Program-made: the position numbers and the translations under genes | Source of the DNA: Paenibacillus kribbensis | GTDB lineage: Bacteria > Bacillota > Bacilli > Paenibacillales > Paenibacillaceae | DNA: 64,000 bases | NCBI RefSeq assembly: GCF_002240415.1 | Contig: NZ_CP020028.1 | Location: 5,707,001-5,771,000, forward strand | Direction: 5' to 3' | Notes under the pieces: generated by a model | Databases searched by the model: none | What the model was told of the DNA's origin: nothing | Seen by the model: the letters and a program-made list of their open reading frames with translations, nothing else | In this document: one piece after another, positions 34,660-48,124 of the stretch | Layout of the letters: each line of letters begins with the position of its first letter | Numbering within the stretch: the stretch's first letter is position 1

Positions 34660-37600
34660 TTAGATATGCAATGCGTCAAGCAGCTTGTAGATCATCGCGG
34701 TCGTTTCCGCTCGGGTGGCCTCGGCATCCGGCTGGAAGGTGCTATCTTCGTATCCGTTCAGGATGCCTGCGGAAACCGCAGTATTCACCGATGATTGCGC
34801 CCATGCTGGAATACTGGATGTATCCCGGAACGGATTCACTGTACCTTGAGAGCCGCTAGCATTTGAGTTCAGCGCTTTGGAGATCATGACGGCCATTTCT
34901 GCTCTGGTGATGACCTGATTTGCTTTAAAGACCGTTTTTCCTTGCTCCTTGTAGCCAGTGATCAGTCCGGCATTGGCAGCCGCTGCCACTTGAGCCTTGG
35001 CCCAGGAAGGAATTTTGCCGTCGTCGGCAAAGGTGGTTTCCTCATCGGACAGACGCAGCCCCAATGCGTTAACGAGAATTTTGGCAAATTGAGCGCGTGT
35101 GATTTGATCATTGGGACGGAACGTCTGGTTCTCAAATCCCTGGATGACATTCATACCGATCAAACGGTCAGTATACGATTGCGCCCAGTGTCCATTCAAA
35201 TCGCTGAGTGCCAATGGTTTATAATCGTATACGGCGAATTTAGCCAAGCGATTGAAGCTGACGGTGACGGTTCCGTCTTCGTTTGGAGTTCCGCCAAGGT
35301 AGATCCATTTTTGCTGTGATTCGTTATAATAATAGACTGCTGGCTTGCTGTCCTGGGCAACTTTATCTGCTTGATAATGAACGGTGAGATTCACAGGCTT
35401 GCTCAAGTTATTACCGGATGTGCTGTTCAATTCAAGTACCTGGCTTAACAATTGAAGATTTCCCGCTGCTGGGGCTTGATCCTTCGGCAGAACGACAGCG
35501 CGAACTTGACCGTCCGAATTCACGGCCCCTGTCGGAATGTCTATGCTGAACACACCGTTGAGAGCCCCCTTCGATCCCTGCTGCGCCTTTACATCTATTT
35601 GCATAGTTGAAGGCTGTTCGTTTGCAGGCTTGCTGCTAGTGTTCGTTTCTCCACTACCACTACCGCCACCGCCACTAGTCTGGCCGGAGGAACTGTTGTT
35701 TGAACCGCTATTCGAGCTACCCCCAGATTGGCTGTCATTATCATTTGAATCGTTTTTCTTCCCAGCCTCTACAGATACGGTGCGTACGACTTCTTGTGCT
35801 GCGTTCCTCGCCAGATCGTTCACGTTGTAACGTAGAGTGTATGTCCCTGGTCTTGTGGTATCTACCGTACCGCTCACCAGAACGTCTCCCGAAACCCCGA
35901 AATTATCGGTAGCATCGGCCCCTTGCTCGCTGTATAAGGACCCTTGTTTCAGAGTCACGTGATGGGTCCCTTTTAGCGTAATTACCGGGGCCGTATGGTC
36001 GATAATTATCGGCAGGGAAAGTACGGCTTGTCTATCCAAATTATCCGTTGCTCTGAAATCAAGCGTATGCTTGCCTTCTTGGGAAACCTCAATAGGTTGG
36101 TTAGCTATATAAGGCTGATACTCGCCTTTGTCCATGGATAACTCCAGCTTGACGGACGTCACAGGCTCGGCGTATACACTTGAATACACACTGGCGGTAA
36201 CGCTTTGGTTTGTCCATTGTCCACCTGTATAGCCTTGTCCATCGGCTGTTTTCATGGAGCCCAAAAGTTCTACGGATGTTATGTCGTCAAGACCTTTGAC
36301 CGTTACATCGAACAGTTTGGTTACACTTACGTCTCCACGCGTAATGGTAGCTTTCAACGTAAGCGGCTGGTTCTCCCGCGGATAACGAACAAGCAGATGT
36401 CCATCATGGCTCAGGAGGTCCGGATTGGAGCTTTCCCATTGAATCATCGTCCCGTGCTCGCCTTCTTGCGGCAGTGTAATATCATCGGTGACTTGACTTG
36501 TATCACCCAAGCTCAAGGTGGCTGCTGTATGATCGACGGCCTGTTGGTCACTGTAAGGCTCAACGCTCACAAAAATCGGATTGGAATAGAACCACATATC
36601 GGAATAGTTGCGTTTGTTAATTTCCGAAAAACGGGTTTCGTTATCAGTGGTCGTATTCTTTGGATCAATCAGAGGTTCCCCGTTACTGGTTTCTCCAGGT
36701 ACGTTGATTCCCAGGTTGGTGCCTCTCAGCCGGAAATATTGATTTTTGCTCGCAGCATCCAATTTATAAGTGATGACATGGTAACCCTCGGCGTCTGTCG
36801 TCCAGTCATTGCTGGTAAATCGACGAAGCACCTTGGTTGAATCATTGGTGCTCTTGGTATATTCAGCAGTTCCAGACGCTGCCGGTCCGGTAACATCCCC
36901 TGCAATCAGATCCACATGGTCAACCTGAACAGGCTCCCCGTTATTGTTTTTTTCAGGGCTCTTGAACCGGATCGTAAGCTGAAGATTATCTCCTTGTGTG
37001 ACCTGAAGATTGCCGCCTGTCTCTTCCTTTTTTCCACCGCTGGTGATGTTAAAATCAAGTGCGTTAATTAAATCGCCATAGACGGAAAATGATTTTCCTG
37101 ATCGCATACCGTCCACAACGGCTTTCATGGTGTTACCGTTCACCCATGTGTAATTTTTAGAGTATTCGCCGGGCCAGTAACCACTAGAGTATTTCCGGTC
37201 TTTGCTGATATTGAAATGGAAATCAGAATTGGAGAAAGTCCAGAATTTACGCCCTTCTCCAAGCAGCGCATCCCAGACGCCGCCAACTTTGGCAAGCGTG
37301 ATATCTGCCCCGCCATACACATCGACGGTTTCCCCTCTGTCTGGAGACATCTGGTTGCCGGGCATGCCTTCAAACCCAAAAGCAATATTAGGGGCAAGAT
37401 TATTAAAATCACGGATATCCGATATTTTAATTTCCGAGCTGCTCCCTTTTTTTCTCGAAGGATGATTGATGAAAACATAGCTGTCGGGGTAGTGATCTTT
37501 GAGCCATTGTATGGCGGTCCGGGTATCTTGTTTTGTCGAGTAAGCTCTGTTGCCTTGTAGCTTCCACTCGGCTACATTTGCGGGATCAAACGAGCTTTCG

Positions 37601-38124
37601 CTTCGATTGGTAAACATATATTCGAACTGGTTAATCGCCTTTAGTTCCTCTTCCGATCCCGGATGATCCGTGAGGAGGCCTACCCCTGCATGATCATATT
37701 GAGGCATGTCCCACTCAAAGCCGGAAAAGATAATTTTATCTTTGTATTTTCCTGAGTTTTGCAGCTCTTTTATTTTAGGCACCTGGTAAAGTGCCAGTCC
37801 CTTGGATAACGGAATTGCACCTCCAGACAGCGTAGTTCCGTTATCGTCTCGGCTTGACATCCGCAGATGATCGGAAAGGGCCAGCCAATCGAGGTGGTTT
37901 TGCTCAAACGCATGGTCCAACACGCTCGTAAGGGATTCCTGTGCATCATCAGACTGATAGGTGTGTGTATGATACTCACCTGTCATCCATTTTCCGTTAC
38001 TAGTTTCGGTCTGAATCTGAGCTTCAGGAGCAGCGTATCCTTTAGATATAGGGAGCCCTGTAACGAGCATGCTGCACACCAGGGAGAGCGAAAATAATCG
38101 AAAAAACCGTTTTTTGGGTATCAT
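34660..38124 (-). CDS. SLH-anchored surface protein with CehA/McbA-type PHP metallohydrolase domain
   Basis: 1154 aa. Signal peptide to about residue 31 (KGYAA). PHP domain from about 45 with metal ligands in GEYHTHTYQSDD (H52, H54) and LALSDHLR (D85, H86), continuing to about 380. Ig-like folds follow (VTSVKLELSMDKGEYQPYI; the DUF5011-type HVTLKQGSLYSEQGADATDN). Then a Ser/Gly linker (about 780-830), a ZU5-like beta domain, and three SLH motifs (about 972-1154; HWAQSYTDRLI, RPNDQITRAQF, ATRAETTAMIYK). SLH domains bind pyruvylated wall polymer, so the enzyme is displayed on the surface. PHP enzymes hydrolyse phosphoesters or related bonds; substrate unknown. RBS GGAGG precedes ATG. Confidence 0.9.
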   Translation of the reverse strand: MIPKKRFFRLFSLSLVCSMLVTGLPISKGYAAPEAQIQTETSNGKWMTGEYHTHTYQSDDAQESLTSVLDHAFEQNHLDWLALSDHLRMSSRDDNGTTLSGGAIPLSKGLALYQVPKIKELQNSGKYKDKIIFSGFEWDMPQYDHAGVGLLTDHPGSEEELKAINQFEYMFTNRSESSFDPANVAEWKLQGNRAYSTKQDTRTAIQWLKDHYPDSYVFINHPSRKKGSSSEIKISDIRDFNNLAPNIAFGFEGMPGNQMSPDRGETVDVYGGADITLAKVGGVWDALLGEGRKFWTFSNSDFHFNISKDRKYSSGYWPGEYSKNYTWVNGNTMKAVVDGMRSGKSFSVYGDLINALDFNITSGGKKEETGGNLQVTQGDNLQLTIRFKSPEKNNNGEPVQVDHVDLIAGDVTGPAASGTAEYTKSTNDSTKVLRRFTSNDWTTDAEGYHVITYKLDAASKNQYFRLRGTNLGINVPGETSNGEPLIDPKNTTTDNETRFSEINKRNYSDMWFYSNPIFVSVEPYSDQQAVDHTAATLSLGDTSQVTDDITLPQEGEHGTMIQWESSNPDLLSHDGHLLVRYPRENQPLTLKATITRGDVSVTKLFDVTVKGLDDITSVELLGSMKTADGQGYTGGQWTNQSVTASVYSSVYAEPVTSVKLELSMDKGEYQPYIANQPIEVSQEGKHTLDFRATDNLDRQAVLSLPIIIDHTAPVITLKGTHHVTLKQGSLYSEQGADATDNFGVSGDVLVSGTVDTTRPGTYTLRYNVNDLARNAAQEVVRTVSVEAGKKNDSNDNDSQSGGSSNSGSNNSSSGQTSGGGGSGSGETNTSSKPANEQPSTMQIDVKAQQGSKGALNGVFSIDIPTGAVNSDGQVRAVVLPKDQAPAAGNLQLLSQVLELNSTSGNNLSKPVNLTVHYQADKVAQDSKPAVYYYNESQQKWIYLGGTPNEDGTVTVSFNRLAKFAVYDYKPLALSDLNGHWAQSYTDRLIGMNVIQGFENQTFRPNDQITRAQFAKILVNALGLRLSDEETTFADDGKIPSWAKAQVAAAANAGLITGYKEQGKTVFKANQVITRAEMAVMISKALNSNASGSQGTVNPFRDTSSIPAWAQSSVNTAVSAGILNGYEDSTFQPDAEATRAETTAMIYKLLDALHI

Positions 38125-38636
38125 TTTAAATAAGCCTCCAACTGTTATGTTTTCTCATGCTGTTCATCGTGTACATTTAAAATCCAAATGTGAAGCTACT
38201 ACCTGTTTTGGTTGATCGTTTGGGGCTGATATTTTTCGGCATATTTTCCGTTCTTCCTTCCTTGTTCATTTAAAATGGATGAATGCATGCAGAAGCGGAA
38301 ATACTTTTCCGCGGCTGCGTAGCTCACTTTATCATTTTTATGTTTTCGAGATGTCATAGTATTGTTAACTTTGCATAGCGTATATAATGGAAGCGGATTC
38401 AAGGTTTGAAGGTCCGTTGGATTAGCGCTCTGGCAGGTTAAAAAAGAAATTTTTTTGTTGGAATAAGAGAGGGAAGAATAATCTAATATTGCTTTTTTTT
38501 AGTAAATCGATATATAGTGAAGATACCGAGTATGAAAGCGTTCTATTTTTGTGCAGCAAAATGGCGAATATTTGCAATAGTTCATCGTTTTTCGCGACTT
38601 CTTTCATGTTCGGACAATCTTTTATGGAGGTGTAAG
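38125..38636 (+). other. Intergenic region upstream of the lichenase gene
   Basis: About 510 bp of AT-rich DNA between divergent genes. GTATATAATGG at 38380-38390 offers a -10 box for a rightward promoter. TGAAAGCGTTCTAT near 38533 is a poor cre match (two mismatches). No gene seen. Confidence 0.4.
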
Positions 38637-39350
38637 ATGAAGAAGAAGTCTTGGTTCACTCTAGTGACGATTGGTATGGTCTCTCTGTTTTTTTCGGTAA
38701 GCGTTTATGCGGAGAATGTTTTTTGGGAACCACTTGATGGTTTCAATTCTGGTGCATGGCAAAAGGCGGATGGATATTCCAATGGAAACATGTTTAATTG
38801 CACTTGGCGCGCCAACAATGTCAATTTTACTAACGATGGCAAAATGAAGCTTGGTCTAACGAGCTCTGCGTACAATCAATTTGACAGCGGAGAGTATCGA
38901 TCGACTAATACTTACAGATACGGCTTATACGAGGTCAGCATGAAGCCTGCTAAAAATACAGGAATCGTATCTTCCTTTTTCACGTATACCGGACCTGCTC
39001 ACGGTACGCAATGGGATGAAATAGATATTGAATTTTTAGGAAAAGACACGACAAAAGTACAATTTAACTATTTTACAAACGGGGTTGGTGGTCATGAGAA
39101 GATTATCGATCTGGGCTTTGATGCATCAACAGGCTTTCACACCTATGCTTTCGATTGGCAGCCAGGGTACATTAAGTGGTACGTTGACGGGGTTCTAAAG
39201 CATACAGCAACTACGAACATACCGAGCACTCCAGGCAAGATTATGATGAATTTATGGAATGGCACTGGCGTTGACGACTGGTTAGGACCGTATAACGGAG
39301 CTAACCCGCTATACGCGGAATACGATTGGGTGAAATATACAAGCAATTAG
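38637..39350 (+). CDS. Secreted endo-beta-1,3-1,4-glucanase (lichenase, GH16)
   Basis: 237 aa from ATG 38637 (GGAGGTG 5 nt upstream), the usual length of Bacillus/Paenibacillus lichenases. Signal peptide to about residue 25 (VSVYA). Active site WDEIDIEF with nucleophile E128, assisting D130 and acid/base E132. It cleaves beta-1,4 bonds next to beta-1,3 bonds in cereal beta-glucan and lichenan. N-terminal [12 protein letters not shown] and the C-terminal YDWVKYT strand are complete. Monocistronic, followed by an IS3 remnant. Confidence 0.96.
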   Translation: MKKKSWFTLVTIGMVSLFFSVSVYAENVFWEPLDGFNSGAWQKADGYSNGNMFNCTWRANNVNFTNDGKMKLGLTSSAYNQFDSGEYRSTNTYRYGLYEVSMKPAKNTGIVSSFFTYTGPAHGTQWDEIDIEFLGKDTTKVQFNYFTNGVGGHEKIIDLGFDASTGFHTYAFDWQPGYIKWYVDGVLKHTATTNIPSTPGKIMMNLWNGTGVDDWLGPYNGANPLYAEYDWVKYTSN

Positions 39351-39377
39351 CCCACAATACAAAAGCAGCCCTATATA

Positions 39378-39590
39378 TGAACTGCACCCCATTTGTTAGA
39401 CGCAACTAACAATGGAGGTGCGGTTTTTTTGTCTAAATTCAGTTTAGGACAGAAATTGGAAGTCATTCATAGATATCAGACTGGTAATGAAGGCGTGAAA
39501 TCCATAGCGGAATCATTAGGAGTTCATCATGAAGTCTTACGTATGTGGATTAAGCAATGCGAATATCACGGCATAAACCGAATTGAAAGA
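39378..39590 (+). mobile_element. IS3-family remnant (left end plus truncated orfA)
   Basis: TGAACTGCACCCC at 39378 looks like an IS3-type terminal inverted repeat, followed by an inverted pair (CACCCCATTTGTTAG / CTAACAATGGAGGTG). An orfA starts at TTG 39429 (SKFSLGQKLEVIHRYQTGNE then an HTH). The orfA frame leaves the IS3 pattern after HGIN (about 39585), and there is no orfB or right end, so it is a non-functional fragment. The original left flank is the lichenase gene's 3' side. Confidence 0.75.
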
Positions 39591-39769
39591 AAGTGTCGTG
39601 CCGATCGGGATGCATAAAGAAGGACGGTTCAGTCTGCCGATGGAGGGGAGCAGCAGCGGTTGTTCGCGATTGACTTCAGCCAGCAAGTCTAATGAGCCGT
39701 CCAGATGGAAGAAGCCCCGCTTCCCTATAAAGGTGAAAGCAGGACAATTTTTTTTTATTTACATTCTAC
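39591..39769 (-). other. Open minus-strand fragment next to the IS remnant
   Basis: On the minus strand an uninterrupted frame reads FIGKRGFFHLDGSLDLLAEV then NREQPLLLPSIGRLNRPSLC, ending at the IS3 remnant boundary. It looks like the interior of a gene cut by the insertion. Family not recognised. Confidence 0.3.
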
Positions 39770-40036
39770 CTACAAATTTCTCGCTATATGCGGCTTGCTG
39801 TAGTGGCTTGTTCCGCCGCCGCCAACCAATACTCGTCCGCCTTTGTTGAAGATGAGCAACTTGCTCGAACCGTTAGCCAACAAGACGGTCACTTTCGCGT
39901 GGTTGGCTGTTGCAATATAGATCACGTAGCCGCTTCTTGACACAACGGTTCGCCAATTCCGGTCGAACTCAGATCTGACGACACGGTTGGAATAGACTTG
40001 ATTCTCGACATTGCGGGCTGCTGTTTTTTTGGGCAT
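39770..40036 (-). CDS. Small basic beta-rich protein, unknown function
   Basis: 88 aa from ATG 40036 (AGGAGG 11 nt upstream; the GTG at 40048 overlaps the RBS). Basic N-terminus (MPKKTAARNVENQVYSNRVV) followed by strands (GYVIYIATANHAKVTVLL, SSKLLIFNKGGRVLVGGGG). No signal peptide and no recognised family; a spore or surface-layer role is possible. Confidence 0.55.
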   Translation of the reverse strand: MPKKTAARNVENQVYSNRVVRSEFDRNWRTVVSRSGYVIYIATANHAKVTVLLANGSSKLLIFNKGGRVLVGGGGTSHYSKPHIARNL

Positions 40037-40271
40037 GCAGAATGTCACCTCCTGTCAATATCATCGTATTCATGTCCTGCAGATTGGAATGGACAATGAT
40101 CAAGGCTTGGCAGGCCTATTTTGTTTACATTGACTCTCCAATCGGATTTACGGAGCAAACATGCACCGACTCCTATTTTTACTTGGGAACTAGGTTCATG
40201 ATATAAATTGGAGATTCAGATGGAATGACACTGACCATAATAACGAATGTATGAGCTGAAGGGAGAGGACA

Positions 40272-40856
40272 ATGAAAAGCATATTGTTCAATCATATGAT
40301 GAAATTTACATATTTTAACGATGAGGAACAACAGGCTATCGCTGAAAAAATCCTTATTGAGGAATATAAAAAGGGAACCGTGTTCCTTAGACAAGGGGAC
40401 GTACCCACAACATGTTATTTCGTGTTGAAAGGATGCGTAAGGCAGTACTCGATAGATGAAACGGGAAAAGAGGTCACATCCAATTTCTACACAGAAGAGC
40501 AAGCGGTCTCGATTTTCAACCGTCATCAACAAATTAAGCCATCTGCGTACACCTTCACTTGCCTAGAAGACTGTGTATTAGTTGTTGGTGATCTTATTGC
40601 CAAAAAAGACATGTTGGACGAATTTTCACAATTGGAATCCATGATACGCAAGATGGTGGAAGAAAACCTGGGCGAGGTACAAGATGAATTGGCTTCATTT
40701 ATAGCTTCTACACCTGAAGAACGCTACAAAGCACTATTACGAAAAAGACCTCATCTAGTCAATCGTGTACCTCAGCATCAATTGGCAAGCTATCTTGGTA
40801 TTACTCCAGAGTCATTAAGTAGAATCAAGAAGCGGATCAATACCCATGATTTTTAG
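40272..40856 (+). CDS. Crp/Fnr-family transcriptional regulator
   Basis: 194 aa: cNMP-binding-like beta roll at about residues 10-115 (GTVFLRQGDVPTTCYFVLKG), dimer helix, and a C-terminal winged HTH (VPQHQLASYLGITPESLSRI, about 160-185). Resembles the stand-alone Crp-like regulators of Bacteroidetes/Bacillales (DUF-type HTH ending KKRINTH) rather than true Fnr; no Fe-S cysteine set. RBS GGGAGAGG before ATG. Convergent with the DUF4386 gene, 8 bp apart. Confidence 0.85.
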   Translation: MKSILFNHMMKFTYFNDEEQQAIAEKILIEEYKKGTVFLRQGDVPTTCYFVLKGCVRQYSIDETGKEVTSNFYTEEQAVSIFNRHQQIKPSAYTFTCLEDCVLVVGDLIAKKDMLDEFSQLESMIRKMVEENLGEVQDELASFIASTPEERYKALLRKRPHLVNRVPQHQLASYLGITPESLSRIKKRINTHDF

Positions 40857-40864
40857 AAAAGCTG

Positions 40865-41404
40865 TCATGCTCTTTTGAGAAGTTTTGCTCCTCTGAGCAG
40901 CAGCCATATCCCAAAGCCCAGTTCTCCTGCAATCATGGGTATAGCAAAAACAAGATTAAGTATTGCAATTACCCCATCATATTGTGAAAGAAACGTTTTG
41001 CTTAGGTGAATGACAATATAGCCTATTGAAGCAAGCAACAATAAAATGCTGATAACTTTAGGAATGCTGTCTGATTTTAAAGCCACATAGCCCACAATCA
41101 ACAGATGCCCTCCAAAAAAGATCAAACCAATAGACCAAATAAATTCGAATGCTTCAAGAAACAGCATCATGAGTGATTGAATTTGTTCGATCAGGATGAT
41201 GATCCACCCCAAAATTTCGGCGTCAAAAAGACCATTTGATGACAGGATGTTGTTAAATGTGGTGCTGGCATCACCCTCCATCACAAGACTTCTATGGACA
41301 AAACCATAGGAAAAAAATGCAGCGAGTGCCATGATGATAAGTAATGTACCAGCAGTTAAAGCGGATTTTCGCTCATTGGATAGTTCTCTCACTGAGGTAG
41401 CCAT
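40865..41404 (-). CDS. DUF4386 integral membrane protein, internally deleted
   Basis: 179 aa with five hydrophobic segments. N-terminal SALTAGTLLIIMALAAFFSYG and C-terminal FEFIWSIGLIFFGGHLLIVG / MIAGELGFGIWLLLRG fit DUF4386, but the family is usually about 220-230 aa. Here the conserved middle helices (around residue 70-75, ILIEQIQSLMMLFLEAFE) are missing, as if about 45 residues were deleted in frame. AGGAGG precedes ATG. Function unknown. Confidence 0.75.
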   Translation of the reverse strand: MATSVRELSNERKSALTAGTLLIIMALAAFFSYGFVHRSLVMEGDASTTFNNILSSNGLFDAEILGWIIILIEQIQSLMMLFLEAFEFIWSIGLIFFGGHLLIVGYVALKSDSIPKVISILLLLASIGYIVIHLSKTFLSQYDGVIAILNLVFAIPMIAGELGFGIWLLLRGAKLLKRA

Positions 41405-41767
41405 AAAGTAGCCTCCTATAACACATTGTTAATTTTATTTTAATAGGAGGAGTAAGACCGATCATTGACTTAAATCAAGGGGACATAGAGATTTTTAACT
41501 GTTTTTATGAATCACCCGACAACTCTGCCCGCATAATATGGATATGATTAAGACATAATTCCATCTCCAGCAAGATAAAATATTACCCATCAGCAATAAT
41601 CCACTCATCATTAGTATGTCATGGATTATTGCGAAGGCCCCATTTTCGGTTAAAATAGTTCTAACGCTAAATCCTTTTTTTCTGAAGAGAATTCTCACTT
41701 TTTAGCAAAAGTAGTTTATAATTATCAGAGGAAAGACGATATAATTTTTAAATGCTTATATTTAAGC
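41405..41767 (+). other. Non-coding interval
   Basis: About 360 bp without a supported gene, AT-rich, ending in the mqo promoter region. Confidence 0.4.
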
Positions 41768-41854
41768 TATAATGGAGACAGAAAAGAAAAGATATGTTCC
41801 TGAGTGGAGCCTTGCTTCTTGTATCACCTAAGCAGGAGGGCCTGCTCTTTTTTT
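41768..41854 (+). promoter_or_regulatory. mqo promoter -10 and candidate leader attenuator
   Basis: TATAAT at 41768 would start transcription near 41780. An intrinsic terminator (AGCAGG 41831-41836 / CCTGCT 41841-41846, then seven T) sits 30 nt before the mqo start. CTTGCTT (41811-41817) can instead pair with AAGCAGG (41830-41836), which would break the terminator stem. The arrangement is that of an attenuator; the signal is unknown. Confidence 0.5.
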
Positions 41855-41883
41855 GCAAATTCAAAAAGATAAGGAAGGTTTTT

Positions 41884-43383
41884 ATGAGCGGAATGCAGAA
41901 AAAAACAGACGTTATCTTAATTGGTGCCGGAGTCATGAGCGCGACTCTGGGATCATTGCTGAAAGAGTTAGCACCAGAATGGGAAATTAAAGTGTTTGAG
42001 AAACTCGCAAACGCAGGAGAAGAAAGCACTAACGAATGGAATAATGCGGGTACAGGCCATGCTGCACTATGCGAGCTGAACTATACATCCGAAAAAGCTG
42101 ACGGATCTATAGATATTCGTAAAGCTGTAAACATTAATGAACAGTTTCAGCTCTCAAGACAGTTTTGGTCTTTTCTTGTAAGCAGCAATTTAATTCGTAA
42201 CCCACAGGACTTTATCAAGCCAATACCTCATATGAGTTTGGTAACAGGTGATGAAAATGTATCTTTTTTGAAAAAAAGGTTTAAAGCGCTTTCAGATGTT
42301 CCTCTGTTTCAGGGAATGGAATTTTCCGATGATCCTGAAAAACTGAAGGAATGGATTCCGCTGATCATGGAAGGCCGTACATTAAATGAACCGATTGCGG
42401 CGACCAAAGTCGACTCTGGAACAGATGTCAATTTTGGTGCTTTAACACGCATGTTGTTTGATCATTTAAAAAGTAAAAATGTCGAGATTTATTACAAGCA
42501 TAAAATTAAAGATATTAAACGTACGAGCGATGGCTCGTGGGAAGTCAAAGTGCAAAATCTGGATAACGGCAAAATCGAATACCATACTGCCAAGTTCGTC
42601 TTTATCGGCGGTGGGGGCGGAAGTCTGCCTTTACTACAAAGAACCGGTATTCCTGAGTCCAAGCATATCGGAGGATTTCCGGTAAGTGGGCTTTTTATGG
42701 TATGTAAAAATCCTGCAGTTGTCGCGCAGCACCATGCCAAAGTATACGGTAAAGCCAAGATTGGTGCGCCTCCCATGTCTGTTCCACATCTGGATACGAG
42801 ATACATCGGCAACCAAAAAGCACTGCTGTTTGGACCGTTTGCCGGTTTCTCACCCAAGTTTTTGAAAACGGGTTCAAATTTGGATCTGATCTGTTCTGTA
42901 AAACCAAATAACCTCTGTACGATGTTGGCGGCAGGCGCAAAAGAGATGGCATTGACCAAATACCTGATCCAGCAAGTGATGTTATCGAATGAAAAGCGCC
43001 TGGAAGAATTACGCGAGTTTATTCCGAACGCCAAAATCGAGGACTGGGAGATCGTAGTAGCCGGCCAACGTGTGCAGGTGATCAAAGATACGGAGGCTGG
43101 TAAAGGAGCCCTTCAATTTGGTACAGAAGTGGTTAGTGCGGCTGATGGCTCGGTAGCTGCATTGCTCGGTGCTTCTCCAGGTGCTTCTACTGCTGTTAAC
43201 GTGATGCTGAAAGTATTAGAAAAATGCTTCCCACAACATATGAAAGAATGGGAGCCGAAAATAAAAGAAATGATTCCTTCTTACGGTGTGTCACTAGCGG
43301 AAAACCCGGAGCTTTTCCAAGAAATTCATGCTTCCACAACGCAGACGCTTGGTCTGGGACAAAAAGAACCGCTCCATCGTTAA
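41884..43383 (+). CDS. mqo: Malate:quinone oxidoreductase
   Basis: 499 aa from ATG 41884 (AAGGAAGG upstream). N-terminal FAD-binding [20 protein letters not shown], then [19 protein letters not shown], and the C-terminal [20 protein letters not shown], all characteristic of Mqo. A membrane-associated flavoenzyme that oxidises malate to oxaloacetate and passes electrons to menaquinone, bypassing NAD-dependent malate dehydrogenase. Monocistronic with a terminator at 43484. Control may include the leader attenuator. Confidence 0.96.
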   Translation: MSGMQKKTDVILIGAGVMSATLGSLLKELAPEWEIKVFEKLANAGEESTNEWNNAGTGHAALCELNYTSEKADGSIDIRKAVNINEQFQLSRQFWSFLVSSNLIRNPQDFIKPIPHMSLVTGDENVSFLKKRFKALSDVPLFQGMEFSDDPEKLKEWIPLIMEGRTLNEPIAATKVDSGTDVNFGALTRMLFDHLKSKNVEIYYKHKIKDIKRTSDGSWEVKVQNLDNGKIEYHTAKFVFIGGGGGSLPLLQRTGIPESKHIGGFPVSGLFMVCKNPAVVAQHHAKVYGKAKIGAPPMSVPHLDTRYIGNQKALLFGPFAGFSPKFLKTGSNLDLICSVKPNNLCTMLAAGAKEMALTKYLIQQVMLSNEKRLEELREFIPNAKIEDWEIVVAGQRVQVIKDTEAGKGALQFGTEVVSAADGSVAALLGASPGASTAVNVMLKVLEKCFPQHMKEWEPKIKEMIPSYGVSLAENPELFQEIHASTTQTLGLGQKEPLHR

Positions 43384-43483
43384 TTTTTGAATGCAGGAAT
43401 AATGAAATATGCAATGACTCAGGCCCAATTCACTGGTAAATAATCCTACGATATGCATTAAAATCACATCAGCAACAACGCCA

Positions 43484-43508
43484 AGCGGTGGGAGGTCTTC
43501 CCACCGCT
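43484..43508 (+). terminator. Hairpin downstream of mqo
   Basis: 10-bp perfect stem AGCGGTGGGA/TCCCACCGCT with a 5-nt loop; only a short A/T tail. Confidence 0.65.
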
Positions 43509-43592
43509 AAAATGCTTGCTTAAGAATACAAAATGTTGCAATCCTCCCATGTTTCCGATCATAGGTGTCTGATATAGTGTTCACAGTAATTG

Positions 43593-43606
43593 TGTAAGCG
43601 CTTTAT
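43593..43606. promoter_or_regulatory. cre-like site upstream of the GH53 gene
   Basis: TGTAAGCGCTTTAT matches the cre consensus with one mismatch; 51 bp before the start codon. Suggests CcpA repression of galactan degradation. Confidence 0.6.
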
Positions 43607-43608
43607 AA

Positions 43609-47646
<4,038 letters not shown>

Positions 47647-48124
47647 GATATACCGATAGGCGAAGCCAATCTGCATTTTCTATCTGCATGTACGGATCAC
47701 ATTCGGTTGGTGATTCCCCAAGAGACCTGGCCTGTTGCAATAGGATAATCCGTACATGCAGAATAAATACAAAAAATATCAAGGTAAACAGTTAGTGAGG
47801 AAATGCCCATTAAATCAATCCGTCAAATGTTATATTGAAAGGAAGCCCATCCCGGCAGAATCAAAAGGTTGTTTGATGAACATGCACTTCTATATGAAGC
47901 ATGTGATATCGGTGAATATTGGAGCAAAAAGACTATTGCCGGATTGGTCTTGATGCCGGCAACCAGACATCATTTTTTGCATTTGCATAAGTGTATGCGC
48001 ATCAAAAATAAAATTCAAAAACAAATGACCAAGCGACGCTGATGATATAGGGAGGGGGAAGCTCTATATCCCGTTTTGGCCACCAAGCGGTTTCTAACTA
48101 GTGTATAAATTTTTGACGTTACAG
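47647..48124 (+). other. Intergenic region with a possible broken ORF
   Basis: From ATG 47803 (GTGAGGA upstream) a frame reads 11 codons, meets TGA at 47836, then stays open for 67 codons (including RIKRLFDEHALLYEACDIGE and HKCMRIKNKIQKQMTKRR) to TGA 48040. It may be a decayed gene or chance in AT-rich DNA. Nothing else supported. Confidence 0.25.

Noticed and set aside
38532..38547. cre site upstream of the lichenase gene
   Set aside because: TGAAAGCGTTCTAT has two mismatches at conserved positions and breaks the symmetry.
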